Positions 30,085-41,082 of a stretch of 64,000 nucleotides of DNA are shown here, in pieces. This stretch comes from Williamsia maris. GTDB taxonomy: Bacteria; Actinomycetota; Actinomycetes; Mycobacteriales; Mycobacteriaceae. The position numbers and the translations under genes were made by a program. The notes under the pieces are model-generated. The model saw nothing but the letters and a program-made list of their open reading frames with translations. It had not been told where the DNA came from and did no database searches. Numbering within the stretch: position 1 is the first letter of the stretch; every line of letters starts with the position of its first letter. The DNA lies in assembly GCF_024171815.1 (NCBI RefSeq), contig NZ_JAMTCJ010000003.1:434001-498000 (forward strand). The letters are read 5' to 3'.

Positions 30085-30139
30085 GACGAAACGCTCCGGT
30101 TGCAACCGGAGCGTTTCGCTAGAGGTGGAGCGTTTGTCG
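30085..30139. repeat. 55-bp palindromic element, copy 1 (convergent terminator)
   Basis: The core 30087-30118 is a perfect 32-bp palindrome (arm CGAAACGCTCCGGTTG), followed after a 7-base spacer by TGGAGCGTTTGTCG. An outer stem ACGCTCCAC (30072-30080) pairs with GTGGAGCGT (30125-30133). It sits between the converging stops of the carbonic anhydrase (30049) and marR-type (30141) genes. Copy 2 lies 1323 bp further on. Confidence 0.8.
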
Positions 30140-30140
30140 T

Positions 30141-30581
30141 TCACTCCGCCAAGAGCGATTCGAACACCGACGCCAACGTCGCCCGCTGATCCGCCGACAA
30201 CCTCTCGGTGAGGTGCTCTCGGATCGATTCGGCGTGGGCGGGTCGGGCCGGTTTCAGCGCGCGACGGCCCCCGTCGGTGATGCTCACCGTGACCGCCGAC
30301 GCGTCCTCGGAACTCCGCGTCACCAGGTCACGCTTCTCCATGCGGGTGATCTGGTGCGACAGCCGACTCTTGTTCCAGCGCATGGACGTCGCCAACTCCC
30401 CCTGTCGTAGCGAACCGTCGCCGAGATCGACCAGACGCGTCAACACCCCGAACTCCGCGCCGGTCAGATCCGACGCTGCGAGGATGTCGCGTTCAACCGC
30501 CGCGTTCACCCTCTCCCCCACCAGCTTGAACTGGTGCCACAGTGCGAGTTCCGTCGGCGTGAGTCGAGCGCTGGATGTCAT
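30141..30581 (-). CDS. MarR-family transcriptional regulator
   Basis: 146-aa MarR protein. The winged helix-turn-helix is in LVDLGDGSLRQGELATSMRWNKSRLSHQITRMEKRDLVTR (about residues 50-88), followed by the wing ASAVTVSITDGGRRAL; N- and C-terminal helices form the dimer. It is divergent from an SDR gene across a 60-bp gap carrying two GGTTGTC/GACAACC palindromes that are its likely operators, so it probably represses both genes until it binds a ligand or is oxidised. No cysteines are evident in the sensing region, so a small-molecule effector is more likely. Confidence 0.9.
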   Translation of the reverse strand: MTSSARLTPTELALWHQFKLVGERVNAAVERDILAASDLTGAEFGVLTRLVDLGDGSLRQGELATSMRWNKSRLSHQITRMEKRDLVTRSSEDASAVTVSITDGGRRALKPARPAHAESIREHLTERLSADQRATLASVFESLLAE

Positions 30582-30603
30582 ACGGCCACCGTATCGACCA
30601 ATG

Positions 30604-30650
30604 GGTTGTCACGACAACCGATCACGTCTACCGTGGTTGTCATGACAACC
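30604..30650. promoter_or_regulatory. Two MarR-type operators around the SDR promoter
   Basis: GGTTGTCACGACAACC (30604-30619, 7-bp arms) and GGTTGTCATGACAACC (30635-30650, perfect palindrome) have centres 31 bp apart, about three helical turns. A -10 candidate TACCGT (30629-30634) lies between them and ends 7 bp before the SDR ATG at 30642, which is inside the second palindrome. Binding would block both divergent promoters. Confidence 0.8.
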
Positions 30651-31382
30651 AGCACGTACGCCGCAGCCATCGTCACCGGAGGGTCGCGCTCGATCGGCCG
30701 AGCCATCTCCGAGCGACTTGCCCGCGAGGGCCACCCCGTCCTGGTGAACTACGCCCACGGCGTCACCGACGCCGAGGCGACGGTGCGATCGATCGTCGAC
30801 GCCGGCGGACGGGCGATCGCCGCGCAGGGCGACGTCGCGTCGCCGACGGACGTCGAGGCGTTGTTCGCCACGGCACGAACAGAATTCGGCGAGGTCGGCA
30901 TCCTGGTCAACAACGCGGGCGTCAGCGTCCTCGGGGAACTGTCCGAGCTCGACGACGACGCCTACGACCGTGTCTTCGACGTCAGCGCGCGCGGAACCTA
31001 CAACGGGCTGCGTGCGGCGGCCCACCACCTCGTCGACGGCGGGCGGATCGTCAACCTGTCGAGCACCGCCATCGCGGTCACCACGCCGCGAATGGGTGTC
31101 TACCTCGCAGCGAAGGCGGCGGTGGAGACGTTCACGCGGGTCGCGGCGAAGGAGCTGGCCCCGCGCGGGATCACGGTCAACGCGGTGGCGCCGGGCCTGA
31201 TCCGGTCGGAGATGTTCTCCGACGGCAAGACCCCCGAGCAGCTCGCCGCGATCGAGAAGGCCTCCCCCGCCGGCCGTCTCGGTGATGTCACCGAGATCGC
31301 CGACGCCGTCGCCCTGCTCACCACACCGGAGGCGAGCTGGATCAGCGGGCAGATTGTCCGCGTCAACGGCGGCGCCGCCTGA
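30642..31382 (+). CDS. Classical SDR oxidoreductase, MarR-controlled
   Basis: 246-aa short-chain dehydrogenase. Cofactor motif TGGSRSIGRAI, NNAG motif in ILVNNAGVSVLG, catalytic Ser in NLSSTAIAV and YLAAK (YxxxK); the C-terminus ends in ISGQIVRVNGG, as in FabG-like enzymes. The basic residue pattern after the first strand suggests NADPH, but this is not certain. It is probably translated from a leaderless mRNA because the -10 ends 7 bp before the ATG. The likely task is reduction of a carbonyl or quinone that is also the effector of the divergent MarR regulator; the substrate is unknown. Confidence 0.88.
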   Translation: MTTSTYAAAIVTGGSRSIGRAISERLAREGHPVLVNYAHGVTDAEATVRSIVDAGGRAIAAQGDVASPTDVEALFATARTEFGEVGILVNNAGVSVLGELSELDDDAYDRVFDVSARGTYNGLRAAAHHLVDGGRIVNLSSTAIAVTTPRMGVYLAAKAAVETFTRVAAKELAPRGITVNAVAPGLIRSEMFSDGKTPEQLAAIEKASPAGRLGDVTEIADAVALLTTPEASWISGQIVRVNGGAA

Positions 31383-31407
31383 AATCCACTGCATCCGCTC
31401 CGGTTAC

Positions 31408-31462
31408 GACGAAACGCTCCGGCTGCAACCGGAGCGTTTCGTCGAAAATGGAGCGTTTGTCG
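31408..31462. repeat. 55-bp palindromic element, copy 2 (convergent terminator)
   Basis: A direct copy of the element at 30085-30139: the 34-base core has one difference (T to C in the loop), the 7-base spacer differs, and the 14-base end TGGAGCGTTTGTCG is identical. Here 31407-31422 and 31429-31444 form a 16-bp stem (CGACGAAACGCTCCGG) with loop CTGCAA. It sits between the converging SDR (31382) and nrdF (31471) stops. Confidence 0.8.
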
Positions 31463-31470
31463 GTGGGACT

Positions 31471-34729
<3,259 letters not shown>

Positions 34730-34847
34730 TGGAGCTCCTGTGGGTGGTGGGTCGAATACGTGGGAAGACTGGGACAACTGCGATGACTGTGGGGCGAGAT
34801 GCGTGTGGCGGGACCCGCCTACCGCACCGAGGTGCGGGTGACGCGCC

Positions 34848-35369
34848 TCAGGCGGGGACGGTCCGGGCGATCGTGGCGTCGGTGTCGAACTCGCGGAGAC
34901 CGTCCCGGACGCGGTCGACGTCCTCTGCGGTGCCCATCAGTTCGAATCGGTAGAGGTACGGGACACGGCACTTGGCCGAGATGATGTCTCCGACGTGGCA
35001 GAACTCCTCGCCGAAGTTCGTGTTCCCCGCTGCGATGACAGCGCGGATCAGCGAACGGTTGTGCTCGTTGTTCAGGAACTTGACCACCTGCTTGGGGACG
35101 AATCCCCCGGTGGCCCGTACCGGTCCGTCGCCGGCCTCCGACGGCTTGCCGCCGCCGTAGGTCGGACAGATCAGGACGTAGGGCTCGTCGACGGTGAACG
35201 AGCTGACCCGCTCGGCCCGGTCGACGACCGGGATGCGGACCGACCGGAGGCCGAGCTTCTCGACGAAACGGTGGGTGTTCTCCGAGACGCTGGAGAAGTA
35301 GACGATCAACGGCGCGTCGGCGGTACCGTCGGCCGGGCGATCGGAGATGGAGTGGTCCGGGGTCGACAT
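34848..35369 (-). CDS. nrdI: NrdI flavodoxin-like protein
   Basis: 173 aa from ATG 35369, with GGAGG 6 bp upstream. The FMN-binding segments are [21 protein letters not shown] and [17 protein letters not shown], followed by [18 protein letters not shown]; these define NrdI. It supplies oxidant to NrdF for assembly of the dimanganese-tyrosyl radical. About 20 extra residues precede the core. It lies between nrdH and nrdE in the usual order. Confidence 0.95.
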   Translation of the reverse strand: MSTPDHSISDRPADGTADAPLIVYFSSVSENTHRFVEKLGLRSVRIPVVDRAERVSSFTVDEPYVLICPTYGGGKPSEAGDGPVRATGGFVPKQVVKFLNNEHNRSLIRAVIAAGNTNFGEEFCHVGDIISAKCRVPYLYRFELMGTAEDVDRVRDGLREFDTDATIARTVPA

Positions 35370-35403
35370 GGTGGACCTCCAGACGTGGAACGGACGAGCG
35401 GGA

Positions 35404-35637
35404 TCAGGCAGCGGCGACGGCGAGCGCCTTGATGCGATCCGGGCGGAAACCGGACCAGTGGTCCTCACCGACGACCACGACGGGCGCCTGCAGGTAACCG
35501 AGCGCCATCACGTAGTCACGCGCCTCGTCGTCCTGGCTGATGTCGACGATGTCGTAGTCCAGACCCTGCTTGTCGAGGGCCTTGTAGGTGGCGTTGCACT
35601 GCACGCAGGCCGGCTTGGTGTAGACGGTGATGCTCAT
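35404..35637 (-). CDS. nrdH: NrdH redoxin
   Basis: 77-aa glutaredoxin-like thioredoxin. The redox pair is CVQC ([16 protein letters not shown], residues 11-14) and the C-terminal [12 protein letters not shown] segment is the NrdH signature. It is reduced by thioredoxin reductase and passes electrons to NrdE. It is the first gene of nrdHIEF; two NrdR-type boxes lie 74-121 bp upstream. Confidence 0.96.
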   Translation of the reverse strand: MSITVYTKPACVQCNATYKALDKQGLDYDIVDISQDDEARDYVMALGYLQAPVVVVGEDHWSGFRPDRIKALAVAAA

Positions 35638-35710
35638 GGGAACTCCTCGATACTCACGATGTGCGGGGTGCTGACGGACTCGCACATCGCGCGGCCTGTC
35701 GGTCTGCCAA

Positions 35711-35758
35711 ACACTACACCTAGTGTCTGACATACGTAAGCAACACAAGGGGTTGCGA
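35711..35758 (-). promoter_or_regulatory. Pair of NrdR-type boxes upstream of nrdHIEF
   Basis: Box 1, ACACTACACCTAGTGT (35711-35726), fits the NrdR consensus ACACWATATATWGTGT at all outer positions. Box 2, ACACAAGGGGTTGCGA (35743-35758), is weaker. Their starts are 32 bp apart, the usual spacing for NrdR pairs. NrdR, encoded elsewhere, would repress nrdHIEF when dATP is high. Confidence 0.75.
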
Positions 35759-35844
35759 ATAACATTCATGGAAGTCGCAGGTCGCAGGGGTGCGCCCGGG
35801 CGTGGCGGAATTCCCTTCGGCGTGTCGCAGGTCACACGGACGAC

Positions 35845-35877
35845 GATGGCGGCACCACATGTCGTGATGCCGCCATC
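35845..35877 (-). terminator. Hairpin after the flavin reductase gene
   Basis: GATGGCGGCA (35845-35854) pairs exactly with TGCCGCCATC (35868-35877), with a further CAC/GTG pairing inside the loop. It lies 26 bp past the flavin reductase stop on the minus strand and would separate it from nrdHIEF. The remaining bases between here and nrdH contain only the NrdR boxes. Confidence 0.65.
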
Positions 35878-35903
35878 GGGTCGTTCCAGAAGTACACGCA
35901 GGG

Positions 35904-36458
35904 TCAGACAGTGGCCCCCACGGCGCCGACCAGGTCGGCCACGGCGGACCGCACCTGCTCGACCAGTTCGGGCACCTCGGAGACCGGTCGGCCATTGAGT
36001 TCGGACGTGGCGATCCCGACCTCGACGCTGTCGACCACCTTGCCGCCGGCGATGCCGACCGACTTGCGCGCGTCCTCCTGCGACCACTTGCCCGCGTACC
36101 GGCCCAGCGATGCGCCGATGACGGCGACCGGCTTGTCCTTGAGCGATCCGTTGCCGTACGGACGCGACCCCCAGTCGATCGCGTTCTTCACGACGGCGGG
36201 GATGGTGCCGTTGTATTCCGGCGTCACGATCAACACGGCATCGGCGTCGGCCAGCGTGGTGCGCAGGGCGTCGACGGCCGGGTCGAGCGGCTCGACGTCG
36301 AGGTCCTCGTTGTAGAACGGGACGGTCGCGAGACCTTCGTAGATCTCGACCGACACCGACTCCGGCGCACCGGCCGCGGCCAGCTCCGCCACCTTGCGGT
36401 TGATCGACTCCGCACGCAGGCTGCCCACCAGGGCCACGATCTTGACGGACTCGGACAT
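35904..36458 (-). CDS. NADPH-dependent FMN reductase (Rv3054c-like)
   Basis: 184-aa flavodoxin-fold reductase. FMN-binding GSLRAESINRK is at the N-terminus and the family signature TPEYNGTIPAVVKNAIDWGSR in the centre, followed by VAVIGASLGRYAGK. It reduces FMN, quinones or azo compounds with NADPH. It is divergent from a TetR-family gene with a palindrome between them. The pair matches Rv3054c/Rv3055 beside the nrd genes. It may supply reduced flavin or protect against quinones; this is inference. Confidence 0.92.
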   Translation of the reverse strand: MSESVKIVALVGSLRAESINRKVAELAAAGAPESVSVEIYEGLATVPFYNEDLDVEPLDPAVDALRTTLADADAVLIVTPEYNGTIPAVVKNAIDWGSRPYGNGSLKDKPVAVIGASLGRYAGKWSQEDARKSVGIAGGKVVDSVEVGIATSELNGRPVSEVPELVEQVRSAVADLVGAVGATV

Positions 36459-36529
36459 GTGACATCACTCCTCGGTATCGCTGCGGCCATGTTCGGCGGC
36501 CACGACTGAACGGTTCGCACTGCATCAAC

Positions 36530-36543
36530 CGGACCAGGGTCCG
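36530..36543. promoter_or_regulatory. TetR-type operator between flavin reductase and tetR genes
   Basis: CGGACCAGGGTCCG has 6-bp perfect arms around AG. It is centred in the 123-bp divergent gap, about 25 bp upstream of the -10 element (TACGCT, 36569-36574) of the TetR gene and 72 bp from the reductase ATG. The likely ligand is the adjacent TetR protein. Confidence 0.6.
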
Positions 36544-36581
36544 TATCTATTCCGCGCACGTCAACCATTACGCTCAGCGGT

Positions 36582-37226
36582 GTGGCAACCAGTGGCGGGT
36601 CGAGATCCTCGGGTACGTCGACGCCGTCCGCGCTGAAACTGACGATGGCCGGTCCGGGCGACTCCGAACGCTCCGACGCGATCCGCAACCGCGCCCTGCT
36701 GCTGTCGGCCGCCAAACGACTCATCGACAACCACGGCGCCGCCGCGGTGACCATGGACGCGGTCGCGCGTGAGGCCGGCGTCGGCAAGGGCACCGTGTTC
36801 CGTCGGTTCGGTGGCCGCGCGGGGCTGATGATGTCGCTGCTCGACCACTCCGAGACCGAGATGCAGCGCTCGTTCCTGTCCGGGCCGCCACCGCTGGGCC
36901 CGGGGGCACCGGCCGTCGAACGACTCGTGGCCTACGGACGGGCCCGTCTGGCGATGGTGTGCGCGCACCTCGACATCCTCATCGAGGCCGACGACGCCTC
37001 CGGGCCGGGCCGGCTGGCACATCCGGCCCACCGGGTCGCGGTGATACACGTGCAGACGCTGTTGGCCGACATGGGTTTCGGCGATGCCGTCCCCACCGTC
37101 TCACTTGCCCTGCTGGCGCCGCTGGAGGCTGCCTCGGTGCACCACCTGATGGTGCACGAGGGCCTGACCGTCGAGACGATCGGCGATCAGTGGGAGCGAC
37201 TCGTCGATTCGCTCACGCCGGCCTGA
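36582..37226 (+). CDS. TetR-family transcriptional regulator (Rv3055-like)
   Basis: 214 aa from GTG 36582; TACGCT ends 7 bp before it, supporting a leaderless start. The first 25 residues are a Ser/Gly-rich tail, then the helix-turn-helix AVTMDAVAREAGVGKGTVFRRFGGRAGLM (about residues 55-83). The C-terminal ligand domain is all-helical. Probable repressor of the divergent flavin reductase and itself. Its last 40 bp overlap the 3' end of the convergent manA gene. Confidence 0.9.
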   Translation: MATSGGSRSSGTSTPSALKLTMAGPGDSERSDAIRNRALLLSAAKRLIDNHGAAAVTMDAVAREAGVGKGTVFRRFGGRAGLMMSLLDHSETEMQRSFLSGPPPLGPGAPAVERLVAYGRARLAMVCAHLDILIEADDASGPGRLAHPAHRVAVIHVQTLLADMGFGDAVPTVSLALLAPLEAASVHHLMVHEGLTVETIGDQWERLVDSLTPA

Positions 37227-38491
37227 TCGCGCTCCTCGGTCCGCGGACCGACGCCGGGTACCAGCGCACGGAAGAACACCGACCGGCTCGAGGCGGCGCG
37301 GACCACCACGTCGGGATCGGCGTCGCCGAGCCACGCCGACGACCCCGCCGACACCGACAGCACCCTGCCGTCCGGCGTCCGGATCTCGATCGTCCCGGCG
37401 ATGACCGTCAGGATCTGCGGGCCCGCGGCGTCGAACGAGATCGACGACGTCCGCTGTAGTCCGGTTCCGTCGAGTTCGACCCGGGAGAGCCGGAACTCGG
37501 GCGCGGGCGTGGAGTAGATCCGCTCGGCCCCGAGCGTGTGGATCCCGGGCAGCAGATCCGACGGCGCGGTGGGCGCGAAGTCGAGTACCGCGAGCAGTTC
37601 GGGGACGTCCATGTGTTTGGGCGTCAGTCCGCCGCGGAGCACGTTGTCGGAGTTGGCCATGACCTCCACCGCGGTGCCCTGCAGATAGGCGTGCAGGTTG
37701 CCCGCGCCGAGGTACAGGCCCTCCCCCGGCTTCAGCCGGATCCGGTTGAGCAGCAACACCGTCAGCACACCCGGGTCCATCGGGTAGGCCTCGCCGAGTT
37801 CGAGCACCGTCTGCAACTCATGGGTGAAGCGCCGCTCACCCCGGCCGAGGTAGGCGATCGCCCCGTCGAGAACAGGCGGGATCAGGGCCTGCAGGATCAC
37901 GTCGGGCAGCGTGAGCCAGGTGGTGAACAGTGCGCGCAAGCCGTCCGAGTCCGGTTGTCCCGCAAGCAGGCCCAGGTAGGGGTCCAGTTCGGCGACCTGC
38001 AGGTCCCGGAGCAACTCGACGGTCGTGGCGGGATCGCGGAAGCCGGCAAGGGCGTCGAACTCGGTGAGCGCCACCACGAGTTCGGGCTTGTGGTTGTCGT
38101 CGCGGTAGTTGCGGTTCGTCGCCCCGACCGGGATACCGGCCGCGTTCTCCCGGGCGAAGCCCGCACGGGCCTGCTCCAGGGTCGGGTGCGCCTGCAGCGA
38201 CAGCGGCTCGTCGGCGGCGAGGATCTTGACCAGGAACGGCAGCCGGTTGGCGAAGCCCCGGGCGCACTCGCCGCCGAGTTCGGCCACCGGATCAGTGTCG
38301 ATGACCGACAGCAGATCGCCGGAGGAATCGGTCGCGTCGTCGGCGACCACGAGCGACGGCGCCCCGGGATGCGCACCGAACCACAGTTCGGCCTCCGGAT
38401 GCGGCGACGGTGTCGGGTGGCCGCGCAACGCCGCCAACGACGTTCGCGATCCCCATGCGTACGGCCGGATGATGCCCTCGAGCAACCGCAT
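37187..38491 (-). CDS. manA: Mannose-6-phosphate isomerase, class I
   Basis: 434 aa from ATG 38491. Zinc-binding motifs are LSLQAHPT, DDNHKPELVVAL and the GNLHAYLQG/VMANSDNVLRGGLTPKH block, all type I PMI signatures. It interconverts fructose-6-phosphate and mannose-6-phosphate, feeding GDP-mannose for lipomannan, arabinogalactan-linked and PIM glycolipids. The start shares one base with the TobH-like stop (TGATG). The frame extends upstream, but the homology begins MRLLEGIIRPYAWGS. The unit manB - TobH-like - manA matches Rv3257c-Rv3255c. Confidence 0.95.
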   Translation of the reverse strand: MRLLEGIIRPYAWGSRTSLAALRGHPTPSPHPEAELWFGAHPGAPSLVVADDATDSSGDLLSVIDTDPVAELGGECARGFANRLPFLVKILAADEPLSLQAHPTLEQARAGFARENAAGIPVGATNRNYRDDNHKPELVVALTEFDALAGFRDPATTVELLRDLQVAELDPYLGLLAGQPDSDGLRALFTTWLTLPDVILQALIPPVLDGAIAYLGRGERRFTHELQTVLELGEAYPMDPGVLTVLLLNRIRLKPGEGLYLGAGNLHAYLQGTAVEVMANSDNVLRGGLTPKHMDVPELLAVLDFAPTAPSDLLPGIHTLGAERIYSTPAPEFRLSRVELDGTGLQRTSSISFDAAGPQILTVIAGTIEIRTPDGRVLSVSAGSSAWLGDADPDVVVRAASSRSVFFRALVPGVGPRTEERDQAGVSESTSRSH

Positions 38492-39588
38492 CAGCGCGCT
38501 CCCGTCAACCGAAGGTAGATCGCCGCCATCTCGATGCGCAGCGACAGGACCAGCAGGTGGATCAGGTCGTCCGGGGTGTGACCGACCTCGTCGGGACGCC
38601 CTGGTTCGGGCAGCCTCGGGTCCAGCCCGGACAGCGCCACCACGTCGGCGTCCGGGAGTATCGACATCCGTTGATGCACCGACCATTCCGACGACGGTGT
38701 GGTGATGACCTCGACCCGGACGGGACGTTCGACGGGCCCGTCGAACTCCGGATCGTGGAAGATCGAGTCGACCGGCGCCGACTGGTCCACCGGCCGGCCC
38801 GCGGCTCCGGCCACCGCCTGCGCGAGATCACATCCCACGCTGCTCACGCCGGCGATCGTGTACATCGAGCGGGCGGCATGCCCGGCGATCACGGTCGATG
38901 CGGGCGTGTCACCGGCCCAGGCGACCGATCGATCGGCGATGCGGGCGGCCAGCCCCTTGGCCGCGTTGTGGAACACCTCGTTGCCCGGGTGTGCCGCGGC
39001 GGCCTCGTCGTCGAGAGCCTGCGCCAGCGCACCCATGTCCACCCGGGGGCCGGTCGAGCGCACGGCGGTCAACGCGCCCAGCACCGCGAGGAGGGCCACC
39101 ACGTGGCCGACGAACCGGAACTCCGGCGGTGCGGGGATGCGGGGCGACAGGTCCAGGGCCGATCCGCCTGCGGCCTCGGCCAGGGGGCCCTCGAGGGGGA
39201 CGTCGACGACGAGCTCGGCCCGGCGCCGGGTGGCCCGGGCCGCGGCGTCGGCGAAGGTCATGTCACCGGCGTCGTCGCCCACCAGCACCACCAGGTCGAG
39301 CGGACCGATCCACCCGGGCAGGGTGCCCGCCACGACGATCGGGACATCGACGCGCGACGCCATCGTCGTGACGACGAGATCGGCGGCGGCCGACGCGGTC
39401 CCGCCGCCCACCACCAATACGACGGCGCGGGGCCGCAGGTCGGCGAGCGGCGCGAGCACCCCTTCGCGAACCGCCTCGTCGACGGCTCTCACCTGCGCAC
39501 CGGTCATCGCGGCCAGCCGTAGGCGACCGTCGACGTCGGCGGCCTGCAGGCTGGTCACGTCGTCGAGATCGGGGGCACCGGTGAGCAT
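38491..39588 (-). CDS. TobH-like / phosphosugar-isomerase-like protein (Rv3256c-like)
   Basis: 365 aa from ATG 39588. An SIS-like fold is suggested by VVLVVGGGTASAAADLVVTTMA and DLVVLVGDDAGDMTFADAAARA, plus C-terminal IYLRL. Proteins of this family sit between manA and manB across Mycobacteriales and are annotated as TobH or a phosphosugar isomerase; no catalytic residue can be named. Its conserved place suggests a role in mannose or glycolipid metabolism. The stop overlaps manA; it follows manB by 19 bp. Confidence 0.82.
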   Translation of the reverse strand: MLTGAPDLDDVTSLQAADVDGRLRLAAMTGAQVRAVDEAVREGVLAPLADLRPRAVVLVVGGGTASAAADLVVTTMASRVDVPIVVAGTLPGWIGPLDLVVLVGDDAGDMTFADAAARATRRRAELVVDVPLEGPLAEAAGGSALDLSPRIPAPPEFRFVGHVVALLAVLGALTAVRSTGPRVDMGALAQALDDEAAAAHPGNEVFHNAAKGLAARIADRSVAWAGDTPASTVIAGHAARSMYTIAGVSSVGCDLAQAVAGAAGRPVDQSAPVDSIFHDPEFDGPVERPVRVEVITTPSSEWSVHQRMSILPDADVVALSGLDPRLPEPGRPDEVGHTPDDLIHLLVLSLRIEMAAIYLRLTGAR

Positions 39589-39607
39589 GGGTTCTACGGT
39601 ATCGGCG

Positions 39608-41011
39608 TCAGGCCCGGACGATGGCCAGGATGCGTTCGACCAGGGCGTCGATCCGCGCGGGATCCGGCGCCTCGGCGTTGAGACGCAGCAGCGGTTCGGT
39701 GTTCGACGCCCGCAGGTTGAACCACGAGCCGTCGGTGAGACTGACCGTGACGCCGTCGAGTTCGTCGATGTCGGTGGCGTCGTCGGCGAACGCCGCGACC
39801 ACCTCGGCCGTGCGGGCGGTGGCGTCGGCGACCGTGGAGTTGATCTCGCCCGACGCGCTGTAGCGCTCGTAGTCGGCGAAGAGTTCCGAGGCCGGCTTGT
39901 CGGTGGCGCCCAGTGCCGCCAGGACGTGCATGGCCGCCAGCATCCCGGAGTCGGCGTTGAAGAAATCGCGGAAGTAGTAGTGCGCCGAGTGCTCGCCGCC
40001 GAAGACCGCGCCGGTCTGCGCCATCTGTGCCTTGATGAACGAGTGCCCGACGCGGGTACGGACCGGGGTCCCACCGAGCTCGGTGATCAGCTCCGGCACC
40101 GCGCGCGAGGTGATCAGGTTGTGGATGATCGTCGCGCCTGGGTTCTTGGCCAGTTCACGGTCGGCGACGAGGCCGGTGACCGCGGACGGCGACACCGGCT
40201 CGCCGCGCTCGTCGACGACGAAGCAGCGGTCGGCGTCCCCGTCGAACGCCAGCCCGATGTCGGCGCCGGTCTCACGCACGAAGGCCTGCAGATCGACCAG
40301 GTTCTTCGGGTCGAGCGGGTTGGCCTCGTGGTTGGGGAAGGTTCCGTCGAGCTCGAAGTAGAGTGAACGCACAGTGAACACCGGGGAATCCCCCAGTACC
40401 GCCGGAACAGTGTGCCCACCCATGCCGTTCCCGGCGTCCACGGCGACCGTCAGCGGTCTGACACCAGAGAGATCGACGAGTTCGTGCAGATACGCCGCGT
40501 AGTCAGACAGCACGTCGCGCTCGCTGATCGTCCCCGACGGTCCGTCGTACTCGGGCACCCCGTCGACCAGTTGCTCCGCGATGGTGGCCAGTCCGGTGTC
40601 CTGTCCGACCGGCTTGGCGCCGGAGCGGCACAGCTTGATCCCGTTGTAGGCGGCCGGGTTGTGGCTCGCGGTGAACATCGCGCCGGGCTGATCGAGCACA
40701 CCGGAGGCGAAGTAGAGCTGGTCGGTCGAGGCGAGTCCGATGAGGACGACGTCGAGGCCCTGCGCGCACACGCCGTCGGCGAAGGCCCTGGCCAGCGTCG
40801 GGGACGACTCGCGCATGTCGTAGCCGACGACCACCGAGGTCGAGCCCTCCGAGTGCATGAGTCCACCGAACGACCGTCCGACGTCGGCGACGAACTTCTC
40901 GTCGATCTGCTCTCCGACCAATCCGCGCACGTCGTAGGCCTTCACCACGGCGGCCACGGACTCGGTCGTGCGGTTCGTGGTGGCGTTGGGCACCCTGGTC
41001 GGGTCTGGCAC
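39608..41011 (-). CDS. manB: Phosphomannomutase / phosphoglucomutase
   Basis: 467 aa from GTG 41011. The phosphoserine loop is TASHNPAAYNGIK (Ser at about residue 115), the magnesium loop DGDADR, and the sugar-binding GGEHSAHYYF segment lies in domain 3; the C-terminal phosphate-binding SNTEPLLRLNAE is present. It converts mannose-6-phosphate to mannose-1-phosphate. It is first in the manB-TobH-manA unit, divergent from the PAP2 gene. The symbol manB/pmmA follows Rv3257c. Confidence 0.95.
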   Translation of the reverse strand: MPDPTRVPNATTNRTTESVAAVVKAYDVRGLVGEQIDEKFVADVGRSFGGLMHSEGSTSVVVGYDMRESSPTLARAFADGVCAQGLDVVLIGLASTDQLYFASGVLDQPGAMFTASHNPAAYNGIKLCRSGAKPVGQDTGLATIAEQLVDGVPEYDGPSGTISERDVLSDYAAYLHELVDLSGVRPLTVAVDAGNGMGGHTVPAVLGDSPVFTVRSLYFELDGTFPNHEANPLDPKNLVDLQAFVRETGADIGLAFDGDADRCFVVDERGEPVSPSAVTGLVADRELAKNPGATIIHNLITSRAVPELITELGGTPVRTRVGHSFIKAQMAQTGAVFGGEHSAHYYFRDFFNADSGMLAAMHVLAALGATDKPASELFADYERYSASGEINSTVADATARTAEVVAAFADDATDIDELDGVTVSLTDGSWFNLRASNTEPLLRLNAEAPDPARIDALVERILAIVRA

Positions 41012-41082
41012 GTCGGTGCTCCTCGGTTCGGTTCGATCTCGTCTGGTCGATCTGCGCTCAGCTTAGTGGTTGGACGACGTCG

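Noticed and set aside
34822-34837. Hairpin CCGCACC-GA-GGTGCGG as a terminator between nrdI and nrdE
   Set aside because: It lies inside an operon whose genes must be made together; the stem is short. It may moderate expression but is not called.
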